Assembly: GCF_004138135.1 (NCBI RefSeq)
Contig: NZ_RYFD01000033.1
Location: 1-49,804 of the forward strand
DNA from: Candidatus Oscillochloris fontis
Lineage (GTDB): Bacteria > Chloroflexota > Chloroflexia > Chloroflexales > Chloroflexaceae
DNA length: 49,804 bases
Reading direction: 5' to 3'
Shown here: in pieces, positions 25,885 through 34,635 of the stretch
Layout of the letters: each line of letters starts with the position of its first letter
Numbering within the stretch: the stretch's first letter is position 1
The notes under the pieces: generated by a model
Databases searched by the model: none
What the model saw: the letters and a program-made list of their open reading frames with translations, nothing else
What the model was told of the DNA's origin: nothing
Made by a program: the position numbers and the translations under genes

Positions 25885-27118
25885 CTTTAGGCGCGGAAAC
25901 CCACGAGCTTTAGCCGTGGGAGGAGCGCCCCGCTTGAGCGGCTTTAATCCAGAGTTGTACGGATGTTCGATATGTGGTAGAATGCTCATGGTATGAGACT
26001 TACCGCACAGCTCAAATTGCAGCCCACTCCTGAACAGGCCGATGCGCTGCTGCGCACACTGGTTCGGGCGAATGAGGCGTGCGACTATATCAGTCAGGTT
26101 GCCTGGGAGACGAAAACCTTTCGTCAGTTCCCCATCCACCGACTGACCTATACGGCAGTGCGTGAGACGTTCGGGCTTGCCGCCCAACTCACGGTGCGCT
26201 GCATCGCGAAAGTGGCCGATGCCTACAAGCTGGATACGAAGGCCCAGCGCACCTTTGCCTCGCATGGTGCGATTGCCTACGATGACCGCATTCTCTCGTT
26301 TGCCCTGCCCAATGCGCACGTGTCGATCTGGACCCTGGATGGCCGGCAGCGCATTCCGTTTGTCTGCGGTGCGCGGCAGCGCCAGTTGCTCGCCGCGCAG
26401 CACGGCGAGACCGATCTGGCCCTGGTCAACGGCGCGTGGTACCTGTTCGCCGTGTGTGAGGCCGAAACCCCAGAGTTGATCGACGTAGAAGGCGTGCTGG
26501 GCATTGACATGGGCGTCACGAATATTGCCGTCGATAACGATGGGGAGACGCATTCGGGCAAGGCGATCAAGAACATTCGCTATCGGCATCGAAGCCTGCG
26601 AAACAAGCTTCAACGCAAGCGCACCCATGGCGCCCGCCGCCGCTTGCGAAAGCTGGCGGGGCAGGAACGTCGCTTCGCTACCTGGGTGAACCATAACCTC
26701 TCCAAACGGGTTGTCGCGAAGGCCGAACGCACGAAGCGGGCGATAGCGTTGGAAGATCTGACGCACATTCGCACGCGGGTCAGGGCTCGCAGGTCTCAGC
26801 GTGCGACGCTCCATAGCTGGGCATTCGCTCAACTGCGTGCCTTTATTGCCTATAAAGCTGCGCTGGCGGGCGTTCCTGTCCATGCGGTTGACCCGCGGAA
26901 TACTTCTCGTACCTGCCCCGCGTGCGGTTGTATCGACAAGGCCAACCGCAAAACCCAGGCTTCGTTTCTCTGCACATCTTGTGGCTTCGCTGGGCCAGCA
27001 GATGTGATCGCGGCGGTGACTATTTCCCGCCGGGCGCCTGTAAGTGCGCCACACTACCCGGTTGCCGACTCGTCGGTAGTGCAGGGTAAAGCCCACCAGC
27101 TTTAGCGGTGGGTAGCTT
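25885..27118 (+). mobile_element. IS200/IS605-type element carrying only tnpB
   Basis: tnpB is flanked by matching subterminal hairpins. The left is CCCACG-agctttagc-CGTGGG (25900-25920) and the right is CCCACC-agctttagc-GGTGGG (27092-27112). No tnpA is present, so movement would need a transposase in trans. The exact ends are estimated because these elements make no target duplication. The right end abuts the purF promoter region. Confidence 0.75.
25993..27105 (+). CDS. tnpB: TnpB, RNA-guided RuvC-like nuclease of an IS605-type element
   Basis: A 370-aa TnpB. The N-terminal wedge and helical part spans 1-165. RuvC-I is GIDMGVTNIAVD (D172), the Arg-rich bridge-like region is 196-230, RuvC-II is ALEDLTHIR (E254), and the zinc ribbon has C308, C311, C327 and C330. 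RuvC-III is PADVIAA (D337), where the usual N two residues later is I. All three catalytic acids remain, so it may be active. The stop codon TAG (27103-27105) lies in the loop of the right-end hairpin, as expected if the 3' end overlaps a guide (omega) RNA. A long antisense frame over the same DNA is a shadow. Confidence 0.92.
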   Translation: MRLTAQLKLQPTPEQADALLRTLVRANEACDYISQVAWETKTFRQFPIHRLTYTAVRETFGLAAQLTVRCIAKVADAYKLDTKAQRTFASHGAIAYDDRILSFALPNAHVSIWTLDGRQRIPFVCGARQRQLLAAQHGETDLALVNGAWYLFAVCEAETPELIDVEGVLGIDMGVTNIAVDNDGETHSGKAIKNIRYRHRSLRNKLQRKRTHGARRRLRKLAGQERRFATWVNHNLSKRVVAKAERTKRAIALEDLTHIRTRVRARRSQRATLHSWAFAQLRAFIAYKAALAGVPVHAVDPRNTSRTCPACGCIDKANRKTQASFLCTSCGFAGPADVIAAVTISRRAPVSAPHYPVADSSVVQGKAHQL

Positions 27119-27209
27119 ACACTATCTGTGCTATACTTTCCTTTAACGGTTGAATTATTTGTCCAAGGCAAGGTTGCGGGCGCCATGCGCCTGCGGAGGA
27201 TCACGTATC

Positions 27210-28661
27210 ATGGAGAGCTCCCGCATGCGGGATGCGCTGCCCGATGTAGACCCATTCGCGCGCGACGACAAACCCGCGCATGAGTGTGGTGTCTTTGGGA
27301 TTGTCGCTCCCGACGCTGATGTCGCCCGTCTGACCTTCTTTGGTCTCTACGCCCTCCAACATCGCGGTCAGGAGAGCGCTGGTATTGCTGTCTCCAACGG
27401 GCGCGGGCTACGCTATTTCAAGGAGATGGGGCTGGTGTCGCAGGTCTTCAACGAGGAGAAGTTGCGCCCACTGGTGGGCCACATGGCGATTGGACACACG
27501 CGCTATTCCACCACTGGCTCCTCCAAACTTGAGAATGCCCAGCCATTTGTGGTTGAGAGTGTGCTTGGCCCATTAGCCGTGGGGCATAATGGGAATTTGA
27601 CCAATGCGGCCGCGCTGCGTCGCGAACTGCTCCAACGTGGGGTGGGGTTGACCGGAACGAGTGACTCGGAGGTGATCACCCAGATGCTCGCCGGTGGCGA
27701 CGGGCGCACCTGGGAGGAGAAGTTCAAGGTCTTTATGGTGCGTGCCCAAGGGGCGTATTGTCTGACGGTTCTGACCCGCACTGCGCTCTTTGCGGTGCGT
27801 GATCCGTGGGGCTTACACCCGCTCTGTTTGGGGCGCTTGGGTGATACGGGTTGGGTGGTGGCTTCGGAGAGTTGTGCGTTGGGCACGATTGGGGCCGAGT
27901 TTGTGCGCGAGATTGATCCGGGTGAGATCCTCATGATTACGGAGGAGGATGGCCCGCAGACAATTGCGCGCATGCCAGCGGCGCACCCAGCGGGATGCCT
28001 CTTCGAGTATATCTACTTTGCCCGCCCGGACAGTGTTTTGTATGGGGCGACCCTGCATGCGGTTCGGGTTGCGCAGGGGCGGGAATTGGCCCGTGAGTCA
28101 CCCTGCGAGGCCGATGTGGTCATTCCGGTGCCCGATAGTGCCGTACCAGCAGCGATTGGGTATGCGCAGCAGTCGGGGATTCCCTACTCCGAGGGTTTGA
28201 TCAAGAATCGCTACATTGGGCGAACCTTCATCCAGCCCGATGATCGTCTGCGTAAGTTGGGTATTTCGCTCAAGTTTAACGCCCTGACAGAGAATCTGGC
28301 CAATAAGCGCGTGGTGCTGATTGATGATAGCATCGTGCGCGGCAATACCTCTGGCCCGATTCTGCGGCTGTTGCGCGATGCCGGGGCAACCGAAGTGCAT
28401 GTGCGTGTTTCGTCACCTCCTATTCGCCACCCGTGTTTCCTTGGGGTGGACATGGCTACCTACCCGGAACTGATTGCCCACCGTCTCAGCATTCCAGAGA
28501 TTCAGGCCCATCTTGGCGCGGATAGCCTTGCCTACCTGAGTCTGGAGGGGTTGATCCGTTCAACCCGCCGCGAACCGGACAGTTTCTGTCGGGGCTGTTT
28601 TACCGGTGAGTACCCTGTGGATATTGAGGTGGTTGACAAGGAAGTCTTTGAGGTGCGGTAG
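27210..28661 (+). CDS. purF: Amidophosphoribosyltransferase (PurF)
   Basis: A 483-aa enzyme making phosphoribosylamine, the first step of purine synthesis. A propeptide of about 25 residues precedes the N-terminal nucleophile C26 in HECGVFGIV. The glutaminase continues with LYALQHRGQESAGI and the PRPP motif is VVLIDDSIVRGNT. Cysteines in RHPCFLGVD and SFCRGCFTGEYP fit the B. subtilis-type enzyme with an Fe4S4 cluster. GGAGG lies about ten bases before the ATG at 27210. A TATACT at 27132 between the tnpB element and purF may be its -10. A perfect terminator follows. Confidence 0.96.
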   Translation: MESSRMRDALPDVDPFARDDKPAHECGVFGIVAPDADVARLTFFGLYALQHRGQESAGIAVSNGRGLRYFKEMGLVSQVFNEEKLRPLVGHMAIGHTRYSTTGSSKLENAQPFVVESVLGPLAVGHNGNLTNAAALRRELLQRGVGLTGTSDSEVITQMLAGGDGRTWEEKFKVFMVRAQGAYCLTVLTRTALFAVRDPWGLHPLCLGRLGDTGWVVASESCALGTIGAEFVREIDPGEILMITEEDGPQTIARMPAAHPAGCLFEYIYFARPDSVLYGATLHAVRVAQGRELARESPCEADVVIPVPDSAVPAAIGYAQQSGIPYSEGLIKNRYIGRTFIQPDDRLRKLGISLKFNALTENLANKRVVLIDDSIVRGNTSGPILRLLRDAGATEVHVRVSSPPIRHPCFLGVDMATYPELIAHRLSIPEIQAHLGADSLAYLSLEGLIRSTRREPDSFCRGCFTGEYPVDIEVVDKEVFEVR

Positions 28662-28691
28662 ATTAGTCTCTCTATCCGTTATCTGTATATC

Positions 28692-28729
28692 ATAATCTGC
28701 ACATAATATTCTATGTGCAGATTATTTTT
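28692..28729 (+). terminator. Rho-independent terminator after purF
   Basis: ATAATCTGCACATA (28692-28705), 6-nt loop, TATGTGCAGATTAT (28712-28725) then TTTT. A perfect 14-bp stem, 31 bases after the purF stop. It marks the boundary to the AT-rich gene. Confidence 0.85.
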
Positions 28730-28746
28730 AGCCGAAAGTAATATAA

Positions 28747-30345
28747 ATGAAAATTAAACTCCTCAATCGTTATACTACAAATTTAACATCTGGAATAGTA
28801 AAAGTTGTTGTCATGTCAATTTTATTTATTTTTGGGATTATTATATTCTTCAGTCCGACTGATAACTGGATTTGGGATCCTTCTTTCTATTATGCACAAA
28901 TGCGATCACCTATTGTTGAACATGATCTTGATTTGCGCAATGAAACACTTACTGGAAATTATGTATTTGAGTATACCAAAACCGGATTACAAGAGAGTCC
29001 CTGGCCAATTGGGCCAAGTATATTATGGTCGCCCTCTTTTCTTATGACCCATACTATTATGCGTTGGGTCAATTCTTCGCAAGCAAATGGCTTTGATCTA
29101 CTCTCTTTGACAAGTGTTGCGCTAAGTTCTATTGGGTATGGGGCCGCAGGATTGATACTTATCTATGCGATTTGTCGTTACTCAACAGATCTATACACGT
29201 CATTATTGATAACTACTCTGAGTCTATTCGCAACACCACTCTTCTATTATATGTTTCGTCAGCCAATTATGGCACATACTGCTAGTTTGTTTGCATTTTC
29301 CTTAGTAGTATGGATATATCTTCATCTGAATCAACATGATGGTGTTGACCCGCTCAGCGGTTTGCTCTTTGGGGTCGCTCTGGGTTTGTGTTTTCTTACG
29401 CGCTGGACTGGTTTTGTGATGGCAATCATTCCTGGGGTCTATTTTGTACCACGGATGTTCTATGCACTCAAAGAGCGTTCTTTCACTCTAGCAAAACAGA
29501 CAATACTTCAAATTATCATTTTATCGTTACTTGCCTTTATTACGATAATGCCACAACTCTCTTTCTGGTACCGATTACATCTTGATTTCTTTGTTATGCC
29601 ACAAAGCAAAGATGCGTTTGTTGATAGTATTTTACCTATAAATACATTGAGTATATTCTTTCATTCCAATCGTGGAATTTTCTTTTGGGCACCATTTATT
29701 CTACTAGGCATGTTCGGTCTTTGGTTTATTCCTGATACACCAATTCGATTTGCTGCTATTTCGATTATAATATTACAAATTATTTTAATCGGTTATCGGG
29801 TTGATTGGTATAGTGGTGGTGGTTTTGGTGTTCGCTATATGATTGAGAATTTACCATTATTGGTCTTAGGTGTGGTTGCTCTGTTTAATGAAATCAAACA
29901 AAAGGTTTCTTTTATACCGAAAATCGGTTTAAGGTTTATTTCCGTGTTTTTTTGTACTGTTCTGATTATACACCAATGTGTGCTTATCGCTTCATATCAT
30001 AATATAGGTATTGGATGGATTGATCCGGGTTATGGAAAAGGTGCTGATATAGGTGTTGCGTGGCAGTGGGAGAATTTTTTACGTTTATGGCACGATCCAA
30101 GCTTCTGGATGGCACCACGCCTATTTGTTGGCCAAAATCGTCAAGCCGCGATTGTCAACTATCTTGCAGGTATCCGTGAACCGCAAGCGTATGTGATACC
30201 ATATGTGAGTAGTATTCTTACTCCATTGCTGGTTAGCGCACTTTTTGTCTTTGCTCACTTGTTGGATAGGCGTAGGTTGGCAGTTTTACTCAGCGTGATA
30301 GCTTGTTATTGCATTGCTTGGGCTGGGTTTTTATACCTTGTGTAA
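28747..30345 (+). CDS. Polytopic membrane protein, glycosyltransferase-39-like, AT-rich
   Basis: A 532-aa protein with about ten hydrophobic segments, starting near 20-37 (VVVMSILFIFGIIIFF). A first extracytoplasmic loop holds paired acidic residues (VEHDLDLRNE), and further blocks such as FLTRWTGFVMAIIPGVYF and GGGFGVRYMIENLPLLVLG recall membrane glycosyltransferases of the PMT/GT39 type that use lipid-linked sugars. I cannot assign a substrate. Base use is strikingly different from every neighbour: A/T-rich third positions and many TTT, ATT and AAT codons. There is no good RBS. It fits recent horizontal transfer between the purF terminator and the methyltransferase gene. Confidence 0.75.
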   Translation: MKIKLLNRYTTNLTSGIVKVVVMSILFIFGIIIFFSPTDNWIWDPSFYYAQMRSPIVEHDLDLRNETLTGNYVFEYTKTGLQESPWPIGPSILWSPSFLMTHTIMRWVNSSQANGFDLLSLTSVALSSIGYGAAGLILIYAICRYSTDLYTSLLITTLSLFATPLFYYMFRQPIMAHTASLFAFSLVVWIYLHLNQHDGVDPLSGLLFGVALGLCFLTRWTGFVMAIIPGVYFVPRMFYALKERSFTLAKQTILQIIILSLLAFITIMPQLSFWYRLHLDFFVMPQSKDAFVDSILPINTLSIFFHSNRGIFFWAPFILLGMFGLWFIPDTPIRFAAISIIILQIILIGYRVDWYSGGGFGVRYMIENLPLLVLGVVALFNEIKQKVSFIPKIGLRFISVFFCTVLIIHQCVLIASYHNIGIGWIDPGYGKGADIGVAWQWENFLRLWHDPSFWMAPRLFVGQNRQAAIVNYLAGIREPQAYVIPYVSSILTPLLVSALFVFAHLLDRRRLAVLLSVIACYCIAWAGFLYLV

Positions 30346-30398
30346 ACAAGTCATGGCTCATTTGGCACATCCGAGTTTATCAAGTACTATGATCTATT

Positions 30399-31652
30399 AT
30401 GGAAGAACTACTCTTGGAGATCCACGGCATCGCTCAGGGCGGTGACGGGGTTGGTCGTTTGGATGGGATGGTGGTGTTTGTGACCGGGGCGCTGCCGGGT
30501 GAGGTGGTGCGTATCCGGGTGAGCGAGCGCCGCCAGACCTATATTCGTGGCATGGTGCTGGAGGTGGTGACGCCTTCGCCGGATCGGATCGCGCCGATCA
30601 CTAGCGATGATGGCCACGCGCCATGGCAGCATGTGGATTACTCAGCCCAACTGCGGCTGAAGGAACAGATCGTGCGCGAGCAGTTGGCGAAGCTGGCGGG
30701 GCTGGAAGCGCCGCCTCTTGCGCCGATTATCGCGGCTCCGCAGCCGTGGGGCTACCGCAATACGGCGCGCTTTCATGTGGATGGTGCGAAGATTGGCTAC
30801 CACTATTCGGGTAGCCGTCATGTCTCTGATCTGACCAGCGATCCGCTGCTGTTGCCGGTGTTGAATACGGCGTTGGCCGGGTTGCGTGTGGTTTTACCGC
30901 CCTTCAAACACGCGATTGAGGGTGTGACGCTGCGCGCCAGTGCGAGCTATGGGTATGCGATTGGCTTGCTGCACGGCCATGCACGTTCCGCACCCGCCGA
31001 TCTGGCTGACCTTGGGGTGGCATGGTGTGCGCAGACGCCTAATCTGGCGGGGGTGGCGGCGGAAGCGCCGGGTTATATTCAGCCGACGCCGGTGCAGTTG
31101 CATGATGATCTGGGTGGTGTGACCTTCATGCTCAGCCCGGAGAGTTTCTTTCAGGTGAATACGCCTCAGGCGGAGCGTATGCTCGATCTGATCCGCCACG
31201 AACTCGATCTTCAGCCGGGCGAGCGCTTGCTGGATGCCTATAGTGGGGTGGGCAGTTTTGCCTTGCCGCTGGCGTATGGGTTGACAGAGGTGGTGGCGGT
31301 TGAGGAGAACCCGAAGGCGGTTGCCGATGGGGTGAGTTGTTTGCCCTACAACGGGATCACCAATGTGTCGTTTGTGCAGGGCAGCGCCGAGCGCTTGCTG
31401 TCGCGCATAGAGGGCCAGTTTGATGCGGCGATCCTCGATCCACCCCGGCGCGGTTGCCACCCCGCCGTGATTGAGGAGCTTGCCCGGTTGGCTCCGGCGC
31501 GCTTGGCGTATATCTCGTGCCACCCCGGTATCCTCGCCCGTGATCTGGGGGCGTTCCTGCGCATCGGCTACTGCTTGGACCTGGTGCAGCCGATTGATCT
31601 CTTCCCGCAAACACCGCATATCGAGTGTCTGGTGGTGTTGCGGAAAGGGTAG
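30399..31652 (+). CDS. TrmA/RlmD-family RNA uracil-C5 methyltransferase with TRAM domain, no Fe-S cysteines
   Basis: A 417-aa SAM-dependent RNA methyltransferase. An N-terminal TRAM domain (1-60: LEIHGIAQGGDGVGRLDGMVVFV) is followed by a linker reading DDGHAPWQHVDYSAQLRLK, where homologues have the CxxxxxCGGCxxQH cluster. The Rossmann motif is LLDAYSGVGSFALPLA, DPPRRG is present, and the catalytic Cys is in YISCHPGIL. It would make m5U in rRNA or tRNA. The missing cysteines mean no Fe4S4 cluster. A paralogue at 38648 has the cluster but no TRAM. A perfect palindrome follows the stop. Confidence 0.9.
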   Translation: MEELLLEIHGIAQGGDGVGRLDGMVVFVTGALPGEVVRIRVSERRQTYIRGMVLEVVTPSPDRIAPITSDDGHAPWQHVDYSAQLRLKEQIVREQLAKLAGLEAPPLAPIIAAPQPWGYRNTARFHVDGAKIGYHYSGSRHVSDLTSDPLLLPVLNTALAGLRVVLPPFKHAIEGVTLRASASYGYAIGLLHGHARSAPADLADLGVAWCAQTPNLAGVAAEAPGYIQPTPVQLHDDLGGVTFMLSPESFFQVNTPQAERMLDLIRHELDLQPGERLLDAYSGVGSFALPLAYGLTEVVAVEENPKAVADGVSCLPYNGITNVSFVQGSAERLLSRIEGQFDAAILDPPRRGCHPAVIEELARLAPARLAYISCHPGILARDLGAFLRIGYCLDLVQPIDLFPQTPHIECLVVLRKG

Positions 31653-31658
31653 GGTCGT

Positions 31659-31682
31659 AGGGGCGCATCGCGATGCGCCCCT
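31659..31682. terminator. Perfect 24-bp palindrome between convergent genes
   Basis: AGGGGCGCATCG followed directly by its complement CGATGCGCCCCT, in the 41-bp space between the methyltransferase and purC ends. It is short, GC-rich and family C-like. It may serve as a bidirectional terminator. Confidence 0.55.
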
Positions 31683-31693
31683 GCAATCGATCA

Positions 31694-32434
31694 TCAGAAT
31701 GTGGCGGTCATGTCGGCGACCACCGCGTAGCGATCTTTGATCGCTGCGAGGAGGTTGGCGTCTACCTCGGCGGCGTTGCGGTAGACTTGCTTGTCGAGCA
31801 TGCGCGTCTTGTCGCCGCCGGGCCAGATGCGCCACGAGTCGTTATCAATCACGTCGGCGAGGATGAGTTGGCCCGTGGCGCTGCGGCCAAACTCGATCTT
31901 GATGTCCACCAGGGTTACGTCTTGGGCGGCCCAGGCGCGGGCGAGTGCCTCGCAGACGGCGCGCCCGGTGTGGATCATCTGCGCGACCTCGGCGGGGCTG
32001 GCGAGGCCGCGCTCGACAATCTCGGCTTCGCTGATCTGCGGGTCGTGGGCGGCGTCGTCCTTGAAGAAGAACTCGACCAGCGGCGGCGTGAAGGTGTGCC
32101 CCTCGCTCACCTCTGGGTGGCGGCGCAGATAGGAGCCGGTGGCGAGGCGGCGCATGACCACTTCCAGTGGGAGCATGGTGCAGCGCTGGGCCACGGTTAT
32201 GTCGTCGGCGGGGGCGCTGACGAAGTGGGTGGCGATGCCTTCGCGTTCCAGGTAGGCAAAGACGTTGGCGGTAGTGCGCCCCGCCAGTGCGCCCTTACCG
32301 GGGATCTCGTTGCGGCGTGCGCCATCTCCGGCGGTGATGCCGTCTTTGTGGCAGATCACCACTAGGTTCGGATCGTGGGGGTGCAGGTAGATGATTTTGG
32401 TCTTGCCCTCGGCGATGGGTGCTCCGAGTTGCAT
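31694..32434 (-). CDS. purC: Phosphoribosylaminoimidazole-succinocarboxamide synthase
   Basis: A 246-aa SAICAR synthetase joining aspartate to CAIR. The opening GAPIAEGKTKIIYLHPHDPNLVVICHKD carries the ATP loop. RRLATGSYLRRHPEVSEG and LVDIKIEFGR, with DVIDNDSWRIWPGGDK as the metal and substrate segment, are characteristic. The start at 32434 has AAGGAAGGAAC upstream. It lies 15 bp after purM on the same strand, a two-gene purine operon. Length is normal for bacterial single-domain PurC. Confidence 0.96.
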   Translation of the reverse strand: MQLGAPIAEGKTKIIYLHPHDPNLVVICHKDGITAGDGARRNEIPGKGALAGRTTANVFAYLEREGIATHFVSAPADDITVAQRCTMLPLEVVMRRLATGSYLRRHPEVSEGHTFTPPLVEFFFKDDAAHDPQISEAEIVERGLASPAEVAQMIHTGRAVCEALARAWAAQDVTLVDIKIEFGRSATGQLILADVIDNDSWRIWPGGDKTRMLDKQVYRNAAEVDANLLAAIKDRYAVVADMTATF

Positions 32435-32449
32435 ATAATGTTCCTTCCT

Positions 32450-33466
32450 TTAAACCAACCGCACGCCAGATTGATCGCTGATGCTGCCCACATGGCGCGC
32501 ATCAGGCACCGCTGCTAGGGCGGCCTCGACCGCATCTGCTGGGATGACTACGAGCATGCCCAGGCCCATGTTGAGCGCGTGGTAGGCTTCGTGCTCGGCG
32601 ATCTGGCCCTGCTCGACTAGGTAGGTGAAGATCGGCGGGATTCCCCACGTACCGCGCCGGATGTCGGCCCCCAAGCCCTCCGGCAAGATACGCGGCAGAT
32701 TGTCGAAGATGCCGCCGCCGGTGATGTGGGCGAGACCCTTTACCGTGACCGCCTTGCGTAGCGCGGCGACCTCGTCCAAGTAGCAGCGGTGGATGGCCAG
32801 CAGCGCTTCGCCGAGGCTCTGGCCGCCCAGGATGGCCGGACGAGCGGCGTAGCCTTCACCCGCCTCGACAATCCGGCGTGCCAGCGAGTAGCCGTTGGTG
32901 TGGAGGCCGGTGGCGGGTAGGGCGAGTACGGCATCCCCGGCGGCGATGTTGGGCAGCGGTAGCATCGCATCGCGCTCCACCACCCCCACAATCGTCCCGG
33001 CGAGATCGAACGCCCCCGCCACATAGACAGCGGGCATCTCGGCGGTTTCGCCACCCAGCAGGGCGCAGCCGACCGCCTGACAGGCTTGGGCCGCACCGCC
33101 GACGACCGCCGCGATCTGTTCGGGGTCGAGTTTGGCCGAGGCGACATAATCGAGGAAGAAGAGCGGGCGTGCGCCCTGGACGAGAATATCGTTGACACAG
33201 TGGTTGACGAGATCCTGGCCGACGGTATCGTAGCGGCCTAGTGCGGCGGCCACCAGGGTTTTGGTGCCCACCCCATCGCTACTGGCCACCAAGACCGGCG
33301 CATTCAGCCCAGCCAGGGCCAGTGTGGCATCGAAACAGCCGCCAAACGCGCCCATCCCGGCCAGCACTGCCGGGCCGTGGGTGGCGCGCACAGCCGCCGC
33401 CATCAGATCTTTCGCACGAGTGGCGGCGGCGATATTCACGCCCGCCGCCGAATACGAATCGGTCAT
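32450..33466 (-). CDS. purM: Phosphoribosylformylglycinamidine cyclo-ligase (AIR synthase)
   Basis: A 338-aa PurM-fold ATPase forming aminoimidazole ribotide. It opens YSAAGVNIAAATRAKDLM. The ATP/Mg segment is LVASSDGVGTKTLVA, followed by GQDLVNHCVNDILVQGARPLFFLDY. LLGGETAEMP and GLHTNGYSLARRIV are signature motifs, and AHITGGGIFDNLPRILP follows. The start at 33466 has AAGGAG seven bases upstream. It is followed by purC. A family A element sits just upstream of the operon and may limit its promoter space to about 20 bp. Confidence 0.97.
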   Translation of the reverse strand: MTDSYSAAGVNIAAATRAKDLMAAAVRATHGPAVLAGMGAFGGCFDATLALAGLNAPVLVASSDGVGTKTLVAAALGRYDTVGQDLVNHCVNDILVQGARPLFFLDYVASAKLDPEQIAAVVGGAAQACQAVGCALLGGETAEMPAVYVAGAFDLAGTIVGVVERDAMLPLPNIAAGDAVLALPATGLHTNGYSLARRIVEAGEGYAARPAILGGQSLGEALLAIHRCYLDEVAALRKAVTVKGLAHITGGGIFDNLPRILPEGLGADIRRGTWGIPPIFTYLVEQGQIAEHEAYHALNMGLGMLVVIPADAVEAALAAVPDARHVGSISDQSGVRLV

Positions 33467-33485
33467 AAAAACTCCTTGTTATTCG

Positions 33486-33627
33486 TAACTGTTCACACTT
33501 GGGGTAAATTGAAGCCTTGTGTTGACGCCAAGACGCAAAGGTTGCGATGAGCGCCTCTATGATGAAAGCTTTGCGCCTTGGCGTCTTTGCGTCAAAATCG
33601 GGATGCTCGGAGAACGGTGAACAGTTA
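33486..33627. repeat. Family A palindromic element, copy 2
   Basis: 142 bp with TAACTGTTCACACTT at 33486 and GAACGGTGAACAGTTA ending at 33627. The interior has the same GACGC-AAAG inverted blocks as copy 1. The final TTA is the complement of the hisG stop codon TAA. It separates purM and hisG. Confidence 0.88.
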
Positions 33628-34632
33628 TTCTAATGCAGTCAGCAGGCGCTCAAACGCCTCGCTCTGCGAGCGGAAGACATGCTGCACCTGGAGGGTGGTA
33701 ATACTAAAGGCTCCGATACTGCGCAGGTGATCAATTGCGGGCAAGAGTTCTTCCTGGGGAACAACCACATTCACCGCGTACCAGGGAGTTGTCACATCGT
33801 CTGCCGTTGAGAACTTACTCCACACCGAAGCGATGGTCGGGCCTTGCAGCCCCGCCAACTCCTGCTTGGCCGTCACCTTGCGCCCGACCACCTCGACCGA
33901 CTCGCCGGGGATGTTGGCGGTGAGCGAATAGAAGAGGCGTCCCCGACGGCGGGCCTCGATCAGTTCGAGCAGTTGGCGGATCAGGGCCAGTTTGGCCTGA
34001 TCCCCGCGCAGGCTACGCCGCGAGCCAATCAGGACAGCCTGGGAGCGCAGCAATGGCCCGCCGACGATCTTCAACTTATTCTCGCGGATGGCCGTACCGG
34101 TCTCGGTAATATCGGCGATGATGTCGGCATAGCCGAGGCTAGGTGCGGCTTCGGTAGCCCCGTGGGATTCGACCAACTCGAAATCGTTGATCCCCTGGCG
34201 GTAGCAGAAATTGCGTACCGTATCAATATACTTGGTGGCGATACGCAAGCGGCGACCTCGTGCCTTCATCTCGACGGCGAGATCGGCCAAATCGGCCCAC
34301 GAGTCGACATCCACCCAGCCCTGGGGCACGGCGAAGACCAACTCGACGCGCCAGAAACCGAGATCATCGAAGATGACGAGCAGATCCTCATCATCGCCGC
34401 GCTGTTCGTGTACCAGATCGAGGCCACTGACGCCAATATCAATAGTGCCGGTGGCCACCTTCTCGACAATATCGGCGGGGCGGTGGAGCAACACCTCCGT
34501 ATCGGGCAGACCGCGCAGGGTGGCCGTATACTGGCGTGGATTGGCACGAGTGACCCGCAGGCCACAACTCTCTAACAGTGCCAGGGTTGCATCATAGCCG
34601 CCACCCTTGGATGGGATACCAAAACGTAACAT
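33625..34632 (-). CDS. hisG: ATP phosphoribosyltransferase-like protein
   Basis: A 335-aa protein that fits HisG, the first enzyme of histidine synthesis (ATP plus PRPP). The start LRFGIPSKGGGYDATLALLESCGL, the segment ADIVEKVATGTIDIGVSGLDLV, and the PRPP-type loop GATEAAPSLGYADIIADITETGTAI are typical. A long C-terminal part (about 230-335) corresponds to the extended form, which normally needs no HisZ. The gap to the upstream creatininase gene is 3 bp, so they are cotranscribed. The stop TAA is contributed by the end of a family A element. Confidence 0.9.
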   Translation of the reverse strand: MLRFGIPSKGGGYDATLALLESCGLRVTRANPRQYTATLRGLPDTEVLLHRPADIVEKVATGTIDIGVSGLDLVHEQRGDDEDLLVIFDDLGFWRVELVFAVPQGWVDVDSWADLADLAVEMKARGRRLRIATKYIDTVRNFCYRQGINDFELVESHGATEAAPSLGYADIIADITETGTAIRENKLKIVGGPLLRSQAVLIGSRRSLRGDQAKLALIRQLLELIEARRRGRLFYSLTANIPGESVEVVGRKVTAKQELAGLQGPTIASVWSKFSTADDVTTPWYAVNVVVPQEELLPAIDHLRSIGAFSITTLQVQHVFRSQSEAFERLLTALE

Positions 34633-34635
34633 AGA

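Noticed and set aside
25804-27204. A 466-codon frame antisense to tnpB
   Set aside because: It mirrors tnpB and both flanks, gives no recognisable product, and tnpB has clear motifs.
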